A stretch of DNA of 5,827 nucleotides, from positions 1 to 5,827 of the forward strand of contig DAOVRI010000109.1 in NCBI GenBank assembly GCA_030628245.1, given 5' to 3'. Numbering within the stretch: position 1 is the first letter of the stretch; each line of letters begins with the position of its first letter. The position numbers and the translations under genes were made by a program. The notes beneath the pieces were generated by a model, which worked only from the letters and a program-made list of their open reading frames with translations, searched no databases and was not told the DNA's origin. This document shows positions 1-5,729 of the stretch, piece after piece. The DNA comes from Dehalococcoidales bacterium. Lineage in GTDB: Bacteria; Chloroflexota; Dehalococcoidia; Dehalococcoidales; RBG-16-60-22.

Positions 1-1
1 C

Positions 2-745
2 GACGGTCATATCTGGGGTGGGGAATTCATGGTGGCCGATTACAGGCAGTTCAACCGAATGGCGTTTTTAGAATACCTGCCGCTACCCGGCGGTGCCCTG
101 GCCATTAAAAAGCCGTACCGCACGGCCATCGGCTACCTGCTATCGCTCGGTATAGAGCTGGACCGGCAGCTACCGTTCCTGAAAAATATCGACCCCGAGG
201 AAATCGATATTATACAGAGCCAGATAGAGCAGGGCATCAACTCGCCGCTGACCTCAAGCGTGGGGCGACTCTTCGATGCCGTGTCCGCCCTTATCGGCGT
301 CAGGGGCGTTATCGAATACGAAGCCCAGGCGGCCATCGACCTCGAGACACTCGCCGATAAAGCCGTTAACGAGTCGGCCCGCTACCCGTTCTCCGTAACG
401 AAGCATGATGAAATCAATACCATCAAGATTCACGATTTGCTCGCCGCAATAGTGAACGATTTACACAACCACACACCCAGAGCCAGAATCGCCGCCCGGT
501 TCCATAACACGGTAGCCCAGATGATACTGGAAGTGTGCCAGAAAATCTCACCCAAGGCCGGCATCACCGGGGTGGCACTGAGCGGCGGAGTATTCCAGAA
601 TCGATTACTGCTGAGGAAAGCGGTATCACTACTTGAGTCCGCCGGGCTGGAGGTATATACTCACCGTCAGGTGCCCTGCAACGATGGGGGCATATCCCTG
701 GGGCAGGTGGCCATCGCCAATTTTTATGAGGAGGAAGGATTATGA
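2..745 (+). CDS. hypF: HypF carbamoyltransferase, C-terminal part (5' end outside window)
   Basis: This is the last ~247 residues of HypF, a protein of roughly 750 residues. The frame is open from the first complete codon and has no start in the window. HypF uses carbamoyl phosphate and ATP to carbamoylate the C-terminal cysteine of HypE, the first step in making the cyanide ligands of [NiFe] hydrogenase. The fragment covers much of the Kae1/YgjD-like carbamoyl-transfer domain. It opens with the HypF-typical motif DGHIWGGEF, then EYLPLPGG, then SSVGRLFDAVSALIG (nt 254-298), RFHNT (nt 497-511), ALSGGVFQN (nt 575-601) and NDGGISLGQ (nt 680-706) near the end. The ATG at nt 29 lies inside the conserved domain and is not the real start. 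The acylphosphatase, zinc-finger and YrdC-like parts lie upstream. The stop overlaps the next gene's start by 4 nt (ATGA), which indicates translational coupling. Identity is secure from the motifs and the hyp context. Confidence 0.96.
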   Translation, partial: DGHIWGGEFMVADYRQFNRMAFLEYLPLPGGALAIKKPYRTAIGYLLSLGIELDRQLPFLKNIDPEEIDIIQSQIEQGINSPLTSSVGRLFDAVSALIGVRGVIEYEAQAAIDLETLADKAVNESARYPFSVTKHDEINTIKIHDLLAAIVNDLHNHTPRARIAARFHNTVAQMILEVCQKISPKAGITGVALSGGVFQNRLLLRKAVSLLESAGLEVYTHRQVPCNDGGISLGQVAIANFYEEEGL

Positions 746-1347
746 ATAAAACAAAGATTGATGTTATGCCCCTGCTCTTCCCCCACCCCACGGTAATGGT
801 CGGCGTGGATGTCAACGGCAAGCCCGATTTTGTTACGGTGGCCTGGGCTACCATAGCCTGCGGGACTCCGCCCTGGATGGCCATAGCCCTGAACCGGGTG
901 CGGCACTCCCTGAAAGGCGTCCGGGAAAACATGGTCTTCTCGGTCAATATACCCAATACGGCCCTCGTCAAAGAAACGGACTACTGCGGCATCGCTACCG
1001 GCGCCAAAACCGATAAAGCCAAAGACTGTAATTTCAAGGTATTTTACGGAGAAATCGCCGGCGCCCCGTTCATCGAGCAATGCCCGGTCAACATCGGCTG
1101 TACCGCCGAGCACATCCTGAAGCTGGGCAGCCACTACCTGATAGCCGGTCCCATCAAGGAGATACTGGTCTCCGAAGACTGCATGACCTACGGTAAGCCG
1201 GATGCGGGCAAAATCGACCCCATTGTTTACATGACCTACCCGGCCGGTACGTATAACAAAGTCGGCGAGTTCCTGGGCCCGGCATTTCGCATCGGCAAGG
1301 AAATCAAGGACGTCAAGGACGACTGGGAAAGACAACTGGCGAAGTAA
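742..1347 (+). CDS. Flavoredoxin-like flavin reductase (FMN-binding split-barrel family)
   Basis: This 201-residue protein resembles the flavin reductase-like / flavoredoxin family. These cytoplasmic FMN-binding split-barrel proteins reduce flavin or carry electrons. Supporting features are the N-terminal stretch VMPLLFPHPTVMVGV with VTVAWATIACGTPPWMAIAL (about residues 8-50), a serine-valine-asparagine strand FSVNIP (66-71), and the C-terminal half with EHILKLGSHYLIAGPI (123-138). The length is normal for the family. Cysteines occur at 40, 82, 96, 114, 120 and 147, but no iron-sulfur motif is clear. The ATG start overlaps the hypF stop by 4 nt and follows a strong GAGGAAGG ribosome-binding site. 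hypC starts 14 nt after its stop. No member of this family is part of the established Hyp pathway, so its role here is unknown. Redox supply to maturation or to the hydrogenase is an inference. Family call is fairly sure; substrate and partner are not known. Confidence 0.85.
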   Translation: MNKTKIDVMPLLFPHPTVMVGVDVNGKPDFVTVAWATIACGTPPWMAIALNRVRHSLKGVRENMVFSVNIPNTALVKETDYCGIATGAKTDKAKDCNFKVFYGEIAGAPFIEQCPVNIGCTAEHILKLGSHYLIAGPIKEILVSEDCMTYGKPDAGKIDPIVYMTYPAGTYNKVGEFLGPAFRIGKEIKDVKDDWERQLAK

Positions 1348-1361
1348 GAGGTATCAAAAAC

Positions 1362-1580
1362 ATGTGTTTAGCCATACCGGCGTTGATAAAATCGATAGAC
1401 GGCCAGCAGGCCGAGGTGGATATCGAGGGCATCACCCGTGACGCCAGCCTCCAGCTTACCCCCGAGGCAAAGGTCGGCGACTACGTGCTGCTGCACACCG
1501 GCTACGCCATCAGCGTCATCGACCCCGCTGAGGCCGAGGAAACGTTGAAATTATTGCAGGAATTGAGTGAAGCAAGCTAA
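1362..1580 (+). CDS. hypC: HypC/HybG-family hydrogenase maturation chaperone
   Basis: A 72-residue HypC chaperone. HypC binds HypD while the Fe(CN)2CO moiety is assembled, then delivers it to the hydrogenase large-subunit precursor. The diagnostic N-terminus MCLAIP is present, with the essential Cys2 that becomes N-terminal after methionine removal. The OB-fold core is recognisable through AEVDIEGITRDASLQL and VGDYVLLHTGYAISVID. The C-terminal helix (about residues 56-70) is the usual HypC tail. Length is normal for the family (70-100 residues). AAGAGG at 1346-1351 is a ribosome-binding site 10 nt before the ATG and overlaps the previous stop codon. It lies between the flavin reductase and hypD, in the common hypC-hypD-hypE order. 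A spacer of 81 nt with hairpins separates it from hypD, the largest gap in the hyp operon. Confidence 0.97.
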   Translation: MCLAIPALIKSIDGQQAEVDIEGITRDASLQLTPEAKVGDYVLLHTGYAISVIDPAEAEETLKLLQELSEAS

Positions 1581-1655
1581 GGGAAGTCTGAGAGGGGCGA
1601 AGCCCCTCTTCCAAAACCTCGACAGGAGAGGGGGGGGATACAGGGGATGAGGTTT
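1581..1655. repeat. Purine-rich, hairpin-forming spacer between hypC and hypD, possible dispersed element
   Basis: This spacer differs in composition from the flanking genes, with several G-runs including a long one at 1630-1637. A perfect hairpin has arms AGAGGGGC (1591-1598) and GCCCCTCT (1602-1609) around a GAA loop. The same CCCCTCT arm can pair instead with a second AGAGGGG at 1627-1633. A third pairing joins AAACCTC (1614-1620) to GAGGTTT (1649-1655), which contains the hypD ribosome-binding site. There is no U-tract after the first hairpin, so an ordinary terminator is unlikely. The look is that of a small dispersed intergenic repeat, but only one copy is in this window, so mobility is an inference. 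Confidence 0.45.
1649..1652 (+). promoter_or_regulatory. hypD ribosome-binding site, potentially sequestered
   Basis: GAGG lies 9 nt before the TTG start of hypD and is the only well-placed Shine-Dalgarno sequence. It sits within a 7-nt segment that is a perfect complement of 1614-1620, so folding of the spacer could hide it. The pairing is seen directly; any regulation is inferred. Confidence 0.55.
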
Positions 1656-1661
1656 ATTTAA

Positions 1662-2756
1662 TTGAAATTCGTTAACGAATACCGCGACCCGGAACTGGGC
1701 AAGAAGCTGCTCGACAGGATTCATAAGCGCTCGCGTAAGCCGGCCAGGCTCATGGAGTTCTGCGGCGGGCACACCGTGGCTATCTTCAAGCACGGCCTGC
1801 GTCAGCTTCTACCCGAAAATATAGAGATGCTTTCCGGGCCGGGCTGTCCCGTCTGCGTCACCGCCAGCGCCGACCTCGACAGGGCCATCGCCCTAGGAAG
1901 CCTGCCCGATGTTATTATCACCAGCTTCGGGGACATGGTCAGAGTGCCGGGGAGTCGTTCCAGTCTGCAAAAGGCCAAGGCCGAAGGCGCCGACGTCCGG
2001 ATTGTCTACTCGGCGCAGGACGCCCTGACCATCGCCCGCGATAACCAGGACAAATCTATTATTTTCATCGGTATCGGCTTCGAGACCACGGCGCCCACCA
2101 TCGCCGCCTCGATTCTACAGGCGGAGCAGGAAAAGCTAAATAACTACTACGTCCTGTCACTGCACAAGGTCTGCCCACCCATCATGAAAGCCATCCTCGA
2201 CATGGGCGAGGTCAACCTCGGCGGCATCATCTGCCCCGGCCATGTCAGCGTCATTATCGGCTCCCACCCCTACCAGTTCATCGCCGACGAATATAAAATC
2301 GCCTGCGCCGTCTCCGGCTTCGAGCCGCTGGATATCCTGCTGGCCGTGGACAGGCTGGTGGAGCAGATTGAAAGCGGACAGCCGAAAGTGGAAATAGCCT
2401 ACCGCCGCGGGGTTAAGCCGGAAGGCAATCAGCCGGCTATCCGCCTCATGGAAACCGTTTTTGAAATAGGCGAGGCCAACTGGCGGGGCATCGGCGTCGT
2501 ACCTGCCAGCGGCTTACAGATTAAAGCAAAGTACGAAAGATTCGATGCCCTGAAAAACTTTAATATAGACCCCGGCCCTACCCTCGAACCCAAGGGCTGC
2601 ATCTGCGGGAGCATCCTGCGCGGCGTCAGCACGCCGCGGGACTGCCGCCTGTTCGGCGGGACCTGCACGCCGGAGAACCCGGTGGGCCCCTGCATGGTGT
2701 CCTCGGAGGGCAGCTGCGCCACCTATTATCATTACGGAGACAGCCATGGAAGATAA
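1662..2756 (+). CDS. hypD: HypD, iron-sulfur scaffold for Fe(CN)2CO assembly
   Basis: HypD (364 residues, normal length) forms the scaffold with HypC on which the Fe(CN)2CO group of [NiFe] hydrogenase is assembled. Conserved elements appear in order: MEFCGGHT with Cys34; GPGCPVC with Cys62 and Cys65 (redox and iron-binding cysteines); GIGFETTAP (137-145); SLHKVCPP (166-173); ICPGHVS with Cys191. A C-terminal cysteine-rich domain binds the [4Fe-4S] cluster, with candidates Cys313, 315, 328, 335, 344 and 352 in contexts such as GCICGSILRG and PRDCRLFGGTC. The start is TTG: an in-frame TAA occupies 1659-1661 immediately before it, so no earlier start is possible. The resulting N-terminus MKFVNEYRDPELGKKL matches family N-termini, and the next in-frame ATG would remove 30 residues. 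It overlaps hypE by 11 nt, which suggests translational coupling. Confidence 0.97.
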   Translation: MKFVNEYRDPELGKKLLDRIHKRSRKPARLMEFCGGHTVAIFKHGLRQLLPENIEMLSGPGCPVCVTASADLDRAIALGSLPDVIITSFGDMVRVPGSRSSLQKAKAEGADVRIVYSAQDALTIARDNQDKSIIFIGIGFETTAPTIAASILQAEQEKLNNYYVLSLHKVCPPIMKAILDMGEVNLGGIICPGHVSVIIGSHPYQFIADEYKIACAVSGFEPLDILLAVDRLVEQIESGQPKVEIAYRRGVKPEGNQPAIRLMETVFEIGEANWRGIGVVPASGLQIKAKYERFDALKNFNIDPGPTLEPKGCICGSILRGVSTPRDCRLFGGTCTPENPVGPCMVSSEGSCATYYHYGDSHGR

Positions 2757-3747
2757 AATCCTGCTGGCGCACGGTAGCGGCGGCAAGCTCAGCCAGGACT
2801 TAATCCAGAGCTTCCTGCCCGACCTGGCTAACCCGATTCTGGACAAACTGGACGACTCCGCCGTCTTTGATATAAGCGGGCGACTGGCCTTCACCACCGA
2901 CAGTTATACGGTCAATCCCGTCTTCTTCCCCGGCGGGGATATCGGCAAGCTGGCGGTATGCGGCACGGTCAACGACCTTGCCATGAGCGGCGCCCGGCCG
3001 CTATACCTCAGCCTGGCTTTCATCATCGAAGAAGGCCTGCCCGTGGCCAACCTGAAAAAGATACTGACCTCTATCAAGCATGCCGCCGAGGAAGCCGGGG
3101 TGAAAATCGTCACCGGCGACACGAAAGTAGTCAACCAGGGCAGCGCCGATAAGATTTTTGTAAATACTGCCGGTGTTGGTACTGTACCGGAAGGGGTGGA
3201 TATCTCCGCCACCAATGCCCGTCCCGGAGATAAGATTATCCTCAACGGCAATATCGGCGACCATGGAATCGCCGTGCTCAGCCAGAGGGAAGGACTTAAA
3301 TTCCACACGCCCGTACCCAGCGACTGCGCCCCACTGAACGGGCTGGTGGCGGACATGCTGGCGGCATCCGCAAATATTCACTGCCTGCGCGACCCCACCC
3401 GCGGCGGACTGGCCACCACCCTCAACGACTTCGCCGGGCAGTCGAAGGTCGGCATCAGGCTCGAAGAGGATAAAATCCCGGTGGATAAAGCGGTGCTGGC
3501 CGCCTGCGAATTCCTGGGGTTCGACCCGCTCTACATCGCCAACGAGGGCAAGCTGGCGGCGGCGGTCGCCCCCCGAGATGCCGCCGCCATTCTGGCGGCG
3601 ATGAAACGCAGTAAATACGGGGTCGGGGCGGTCATCATCGGGGAGGTGGTGGCGGAGCACCCCGGGCAGGTGGTTATGAATACCATACTCGGAGCGTCCC
3701 GCATCGTGGACATGCCGGTCGGCGAGCTGCTGCCGAGAATATGCTAA
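2746..3747 (+). CDS. hypE: HypE, thiocarboxamide dehydratase (cyanide ligand synthesis)
   Basis: HypE (333 residues) belongs to the PurM/AIR-synthase-like ATPase superfamily. After HypF carbamoylates its C-terminal cysteine, HypE dehydrates it with ATP to a thiocyanate and donates the cyanide to iron on HypC-HypD. Visible features: the glycine-rich AHGSGGK (8-14), LDDSAVF (35-41), TTDSYTVNPVFFPGGDIG (50-67), CGTVNDLAMSGARP (72-85), VTGDTKVV (122-129), DPTRGGLATTLND (216-228), and the signature C-terminus PRIC ending in Cys333, the modified residue. All expected landmarks are intact. The ATG lies inside the end of hypD (11-nt overlap) and gives the standard N-terminus. The downstream protease ORF can start within its last codons (7-nt overlap). 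It is expected to act in the cytoplasm with HypF, encoded at the start of the window. Confidence 0.97.
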   Translation: MEDKILLAHGSGGKLSQDLIQSFLPDLANPILDKLDDSAVFDISGRLAFTTDSYTVNPVFFPGGDIGKLAVCGTVNDLAMSGARPLYLSLAFIIEEGLPVANLKKILTSIKHAAEEAGVKIVTGDTKVVNQGSADKIFVNTAGVGTVPEGVDISATNARPGDKIILNGNIGDHGIAVLSQREGLKFHTPVPSDCAPLNGLVADMLAASANIHCLRDPTRGGLATTLNDFAGQSKVGIRLEEDKIPVDKAVLAACEFLGFDPLYIANEGKLAAAVAPRDAAAILAAMKRSKYGVGAVIIGEVVAEHPGQVVMNTILGASRIVDMPVGELLPRIC

Positions 3748-4253
3748 TCGAGAACGATATGACTCAAGAATTCTCCAATAACAAATCCGAAAATGAGTCG
3801 ACGCCGAGAATCGTGGTGATTGGCGTCGGCAATTTGCTGCTCAAAGACGAAGGCATCGGCATCCATGCCGTACAGGCGTTGCAGGAACTCGAGCTCCCTC
3901 CCGACGTTAAATTGATAGACGGCGGAACATCGCCGGATTTAATAGCCTATACCAGGGCCGGAGACAAACTGATTATCGTCGATGCCGCCAGAGCCGGCGG
4001 CGAACCGGGGACGATTTACCGCTTTAAACCGGAGGACCTGGCCGAGGAAAGAGCCAGCCTGGCCTCGGCCCACGAGATGGGGGTGGTAGAGAACCTCAAG
4101 CTCATATCCCTGACGGGCAACGAGCCGGGGGAAATCGTCATCATCGGCATCGAGCCCGGGGAAATAGAATTCGGGACGGAGCTCTCCCCCGAGCTGGAGC
4201 AAAAAGTGCCGGAAATAGTCAAAGTGGTCCTGAAGGAAATGAGGCTGCCGTAA
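3741..4253 (+). CDS. Hydrogenase maturation endopeptidase (HyaD/HybD/HycI family)
   Basis: A 170-residue nickel-dependent endopeptidase. Such enzymes remove the C-terminal peptide of the hydrogenase large subunit after Fe and Ni insertion, allowing folding and subunit assembly. The N-terminal strand RIVVIGVGN (23-31) and LLLKDEGIGIHAV (32-44) are characteristic. Predicted metal ligands are Glu37 (DEGIG), Asp81 (LIIVDAA) and His111 (SAHEMG), matching the Glu/Asp/His triad of HybD. Start choice is uncertain: ATG at 3741 overlaps the hypE stop by 7 nt, and ATG at 3759 would drop six residues. Neither has a strong Shine-Dalgarno, and coupling to hypE is likely. About 20 polar residues precede the conserved core, slightly longer than usual. 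Which subtype (hyaD, hybD, hoxW, hycI) cannot be told, because the cognate large subunit is not in the window. It is the last gene before the Tat unit. Confidence 0.93.
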   Translation: MLIENDMTQEFSNNKSENESTPRIVVIGVGNLLLKDEGIGIHAVQALQELELPPDVKLIDGGTSPDLIAYTRAGDKLIIVDAARAGGEPGTIYRFKPEDLAEERASLASAHEMGVVENLKLISLTGNEPGEIVIIGIEPGEIEFGTELSPELEQKVPEIVKVVLKEMRLP

Positions 4254-4260
4254 CTGCTGA

Positions 4261-4289
4261 TAGACAATAATGCCAGACGTTAGTATAAT
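4261..4289 (+). promoter_or_regulatory. Sigma-70-type promoter of the tat genes
   Basis: TAGACA at 4261-4266 (5 of 6 matches to TTGACA) is followed by exactly 17 nt and then a perfect TATAAT at 4284-4289. Transcription would start near 4296, giving a leader of about 29 nt before tatA with a strong AGGAGG ribosome-binding site at 4311-4316. The promoter sits in the 71-nt gap after the protease gene and implies the Tat genes can be transcribed separately from hyp. I see no terminator hairpin before it, so read-through from hyp is also possible. Confidence 0.75.
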
Positions 4290-4305
4290 TACAGAGGTTA
4301 GTATA
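4280..4305 (+). repeat. 9-bp direct repeat straddling the tat -10 box
   Basis: GTTAGTATA occurs at 4280-4288 and again at 4297-4305, 17 bp apart start to start. The first copy contains most of the -10 hexamer and the second covers the predicted transcription start. Such placement would suit a repressor operator, but a chance repeat in an AT-rich promoter cannot be excluded. Confidence 0.5.
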
Positions 4306-4324
4306 CGGGTAGGAGGAATTCAAG

Positions 4325-4543
4325 ATGCCATTTAAAATGGGGCCGTGGGAGATAGCTCTCATCCTGGTTATAATCCTCATCGTCTTCGGCGTGGGGAAAC
4401 TACCCCAAGTGGGCAACGCCATCGGCAAGGGAATACGCTCTTTCAAGAAAGGCCAGGCCGGTGAAGATGAAGAAGAGAAGGACAAGGAAGTAGCCGCCGC
4501 CAGTCCTAAAAGGACTACAAGAAAGAAAGCCACCAAGAGCTAG
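4325..4543 (+). CDS. tatA: TatA, twin-arginine translocase pore-forming subunit
   Basis: A 72-residue TatA-family protein. It is anchored in the inner membrane by one N-terminal helix and oligomerises to pass folded proteins across it. The short transmembrane segment is about residues 8-22 ([13 protein letters not shown]), followed by the conserved Phe-Gly hinge (F21 G22), [19 protein letters not shown] (25-43) as the amphipathic helix, and a charged tail. The N-terminal GPWEI places Glu9 before the helix. The tail is first acidic (EDEEE) and then ends in a lysine/arginine-rich stretch (about 62-71), somewhat unusual. The ATG follows AGGAGG with an 8-nt gap. It opens a tatA - tatB-like - tatC unit with its own promoter. 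It is the more TatA-like of the two small paralogues because of the FG motif. Confidence 0.93.
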   Translation: MPFKMGPWEIALILVIILIVFGVGKLPQVGNAIGKGIRSFKKGQAGEDEEEKDKEVAAASPKRTTRKKATKS

Positions 4544-4584
4544 GCTTACAATCACTCCGCAGGAACACGAATTTAAAAAACTAC

Positions 4585-4614
4585 TATCTTTACCGGTAAC
4601 GACCGGTAAAGATA
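4585..4614. repeat. Perfect 13-bp inverted repeat between tatA and tatB-like gene
   Basis: TATCTTTACCGGT (4585-4597) and ACCGGTAAAGATA (4602-4614) are perfect reverse complements around an AACG loop. On the + strand no T-tract follows, so it is not a standard intrinsic terminator in the direction of the genes. Read on the - strand, the stem is followed after 4 nt by TTTTTT (complement of 4575-4580), but no - strand gene is evident to need it. It ends 19 nt before the next start codon. Possible roles are an RNA-stability or processing stem between cistrons, partial attenuation, or a dimeric operator. Confidence 0.8.
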
Positions 4615-4633
4615 ACACGATAAAAGGTGAGGG

Positions 4634-4924
4634 ATGGGATTTCTCGGCATAGGTTCATGGGAGATACTGCTCATTATCGTTTTAGCGCTGATAGTACTGG
4701 GGCCGGCCAAGCTGACCGATTTTGCCAAGACGCTGGGGAAGACGGTGCGCGCCATCAGAAAAGCCAGTACCGACCTTACCTCGGCGGTTAACCGGGAACT
4801 GGATAGCATCCAGGAAGAACCAACGAAAGAAGAAAAACAAAGTCAGCCGCCGTCACCAGATGCAAGCGAACAGGGGCCGGAAGCCGAAAAAACCGGCCCG
4901 ACCGACCGGGAGAGGCACCCCTGA
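4634..4924 (+). CDS. tatB: Second TatA-family protein, TatB-like
   Basis: A 96-residue TatA/TatB-family membrane protein. The N-terminal helix is about residues 9-24 (WEILLIIVLALIVLGP), then an amphipathic helix AKLTDFAKTLGKTVRAIRKA (25-44) and a long polar tail rich in Glu, Gln, Pro and Ser (about 57-96), probably disordered. It has Gly-Pro (23-24) where the preceding TatA has Phe-Gly. LGP is typical of TatB, which recruits substrate together with TatC, and the protein is longer than its neighbour. TatB and TatA are hard to separate by sequence, so the symbol is provisional. An AGGTGAGGG ribosome-binding site lies just before the ATG. It is preceded by a strong inverted repeat. The stop is 2 nt before the tatC start, so these two are closely coupled. 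Confidence 0.82.
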   Translation: MGFLGIGSWEILLIIVLALIVLGPAKLTDFAKTLGKTVRAIRKASTDLTSAVNRELDSIQEEPTKEEKQSQPPSPDASEQGPEAEKTGPTDRERHP

Positions 4925-4926
4925 AA

Positions 4927-5676
4927 ATGTCAGCAGGCGAACAGAAACTCACTCTCCTCGGCCACTTCCAGGAATTGCGCAAGCGTCTCATCAGGAGCAT
5001 CATTGCCGTCGCCGTGGCGGCAGCCATCTCATTTATCTTCTACGAGTGGATATTCTATATAATGATTCTGCCGGCCGAAGGCATCAACCTCATCTTCACG
5101 GAACTGACGGAGATGATAGGCACCATCATGAGGGTATGTCTCGCCAGCGGCCTTATCATCGCCATGCCCTACCTGACCGTGCAGGCAATCCTGTTTATAA
5201 AACCGGCGCTTACCAGGAAAGAGGAGAGATACATATACCTCATACTGCCCTGGATTGCGCTGATGTTCCTGGGGGGTGTCGTCTTCGCTTACTTTATCCT
5301 GATTCCGCCGGCTATCGGATTCCTGTACACTTTCGGCAGCGATATCGCCTCCCCCATGATAAAAATCGGCAACTACATTTCCATCATTACCCGGCTGCTG
5401 ATAGCCATCGGGCTGGTCTTCGAACTGCCGGTGGTGACGACCTTTCTAGCTCGGATGGGCATCGTCAAGCCGGAGTGGCTGGCCTCTAAACGCAAGGTGG
5501 CCATTATCGTCGCCTTCATCCTCGCCGCTATCATCACCCCCACCTTCGACCCCATCAACCAGAGCCTGGTGGCCGTGCCGCTGGTCGTGCTGTACGAGAT
5601 GAGCATCTGGCTGGCGAAGCTGGTGTACCGCAAGAAAGCCGAGGCGGTTGTAGTTGAAGAGGCACCGGCAGAATAA
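4927..5676 (+). CDS. tatC: TatC, twin-arginine signal receptor of the Tat translocase
   Basis: TatC (249 residues, normal length) is the six-helix inner membrane protein that recognises twin-arginine signal peptides. The cytoplasmic N-terminus carries HFQELRKRL (13-21), the family's HLxELRxR signature with Glu16 and Arg18. Hydrophobic spans lie at about 22-40, 68-91, 104-128, 150-168, 190-204 and 212-230. Further landmarks: Pro81 in IAMPY, KPALTRKEER (92-101), GLVFELPVV with the conserved Glu166, and TPTFDPINQSLVAVPL (204-219), matching the conserved TPxxD...Q element. The tail after about residue 235 is short and acidic (VVVEEAPAE). The ATG is 2 nt after the tatB-like stop, with GGGAGAGG at 4908-4915 as ribosome-binding site. 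It is the last protein gene before selC and likely the end of the tat unit. No clear terminator follows. Confidence 0.97.
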   Translation: MSAGEQKLTLLGHFQELRKRLIRSIIAVAVAAAISFIFYEWIFYIMILPAEGINLIFTELTEMIGTIMRVCLASGLIIAMPYLTVQAILFIKPALTRKEERYIYLILPWIALMFLGGVVFAYFILIPPAIGFLYTFGSDIASPMIKIGNYISIITRLLIAIGLVFELPVVTTFLARMGIVKPEWLASKRKVAIIVAFILAAIITPTFDPINQSLVAVPLVVLYEMSIWLAKLVYRKKAEAVVVEEAPAE

Positions 5677-5692
5677 CGCCGGCCGGCAGACT

Positions 5693-5721
5693 TTAATACC
5701 ACCAACCGGGTAATATATACT
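5693..5721 (+). promoter_or_regulatory. Candidate promoter for selC
   Basis: TTAATA at 5693-5698 (4 of 6 matches to the -35 consensus) is followed by 17 nt and TATACT at 5716-5721 (5 of 6 matches to TATAAT). Predicted transcription start is near 5728, about two nucleotides before the mature tRNA 5' end, a typical arrangement for a single tRNA gene. The region is AT-rich (TAATATATAC), which leaves some choice of -10 register, and the -35 is modest. Confidence 0.5.
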
Positions 5722-5729
5722 TAGATTAA

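Noticed and set aside
724..1335. 203-codon - strand open frame opposite the flavin reductase
   Set aside because: Mirror of a recognised gene, with no family motifs and no ribosome-binding context.
1591..1609. Intrinsic terminator after hypC
   Set aside because: The hairpin is strong but is followed by TCCAAAACC rather than a T-run, and hypD continues the same operon.
3001..3660. 219-codon - strand open frame opposite hypE
   Set aside because: Antisense shadow of a gene with intact HypE motifs through to its C-terminal cysteine.
4722..5489. 255-codon + strand open frame overlapping the tatB-like gene and tatC
   Set aside because: Its translation is Arg/His/Pro-rich with no recognisable domain, and it lies in another frame over two genes with clear family motifs; a high-GC shadow.
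2..5676. Selenoprotein gene (in-frame TGA read as Sec) inside the window
   Set aside because: All recognised genes are full-length without internal TGA, and the hypF and tatB-like TGA stops fall at normal family ends.
5665..5690. Terminator after tatC in the CCGGC/GCCGG-rich stretch
   Set aside because: The stem is only 5 bp with an 8-nt loop overlapping the stop codon, and no T-run follows; GCCGGCCGGC is self-complementary but has no loop.
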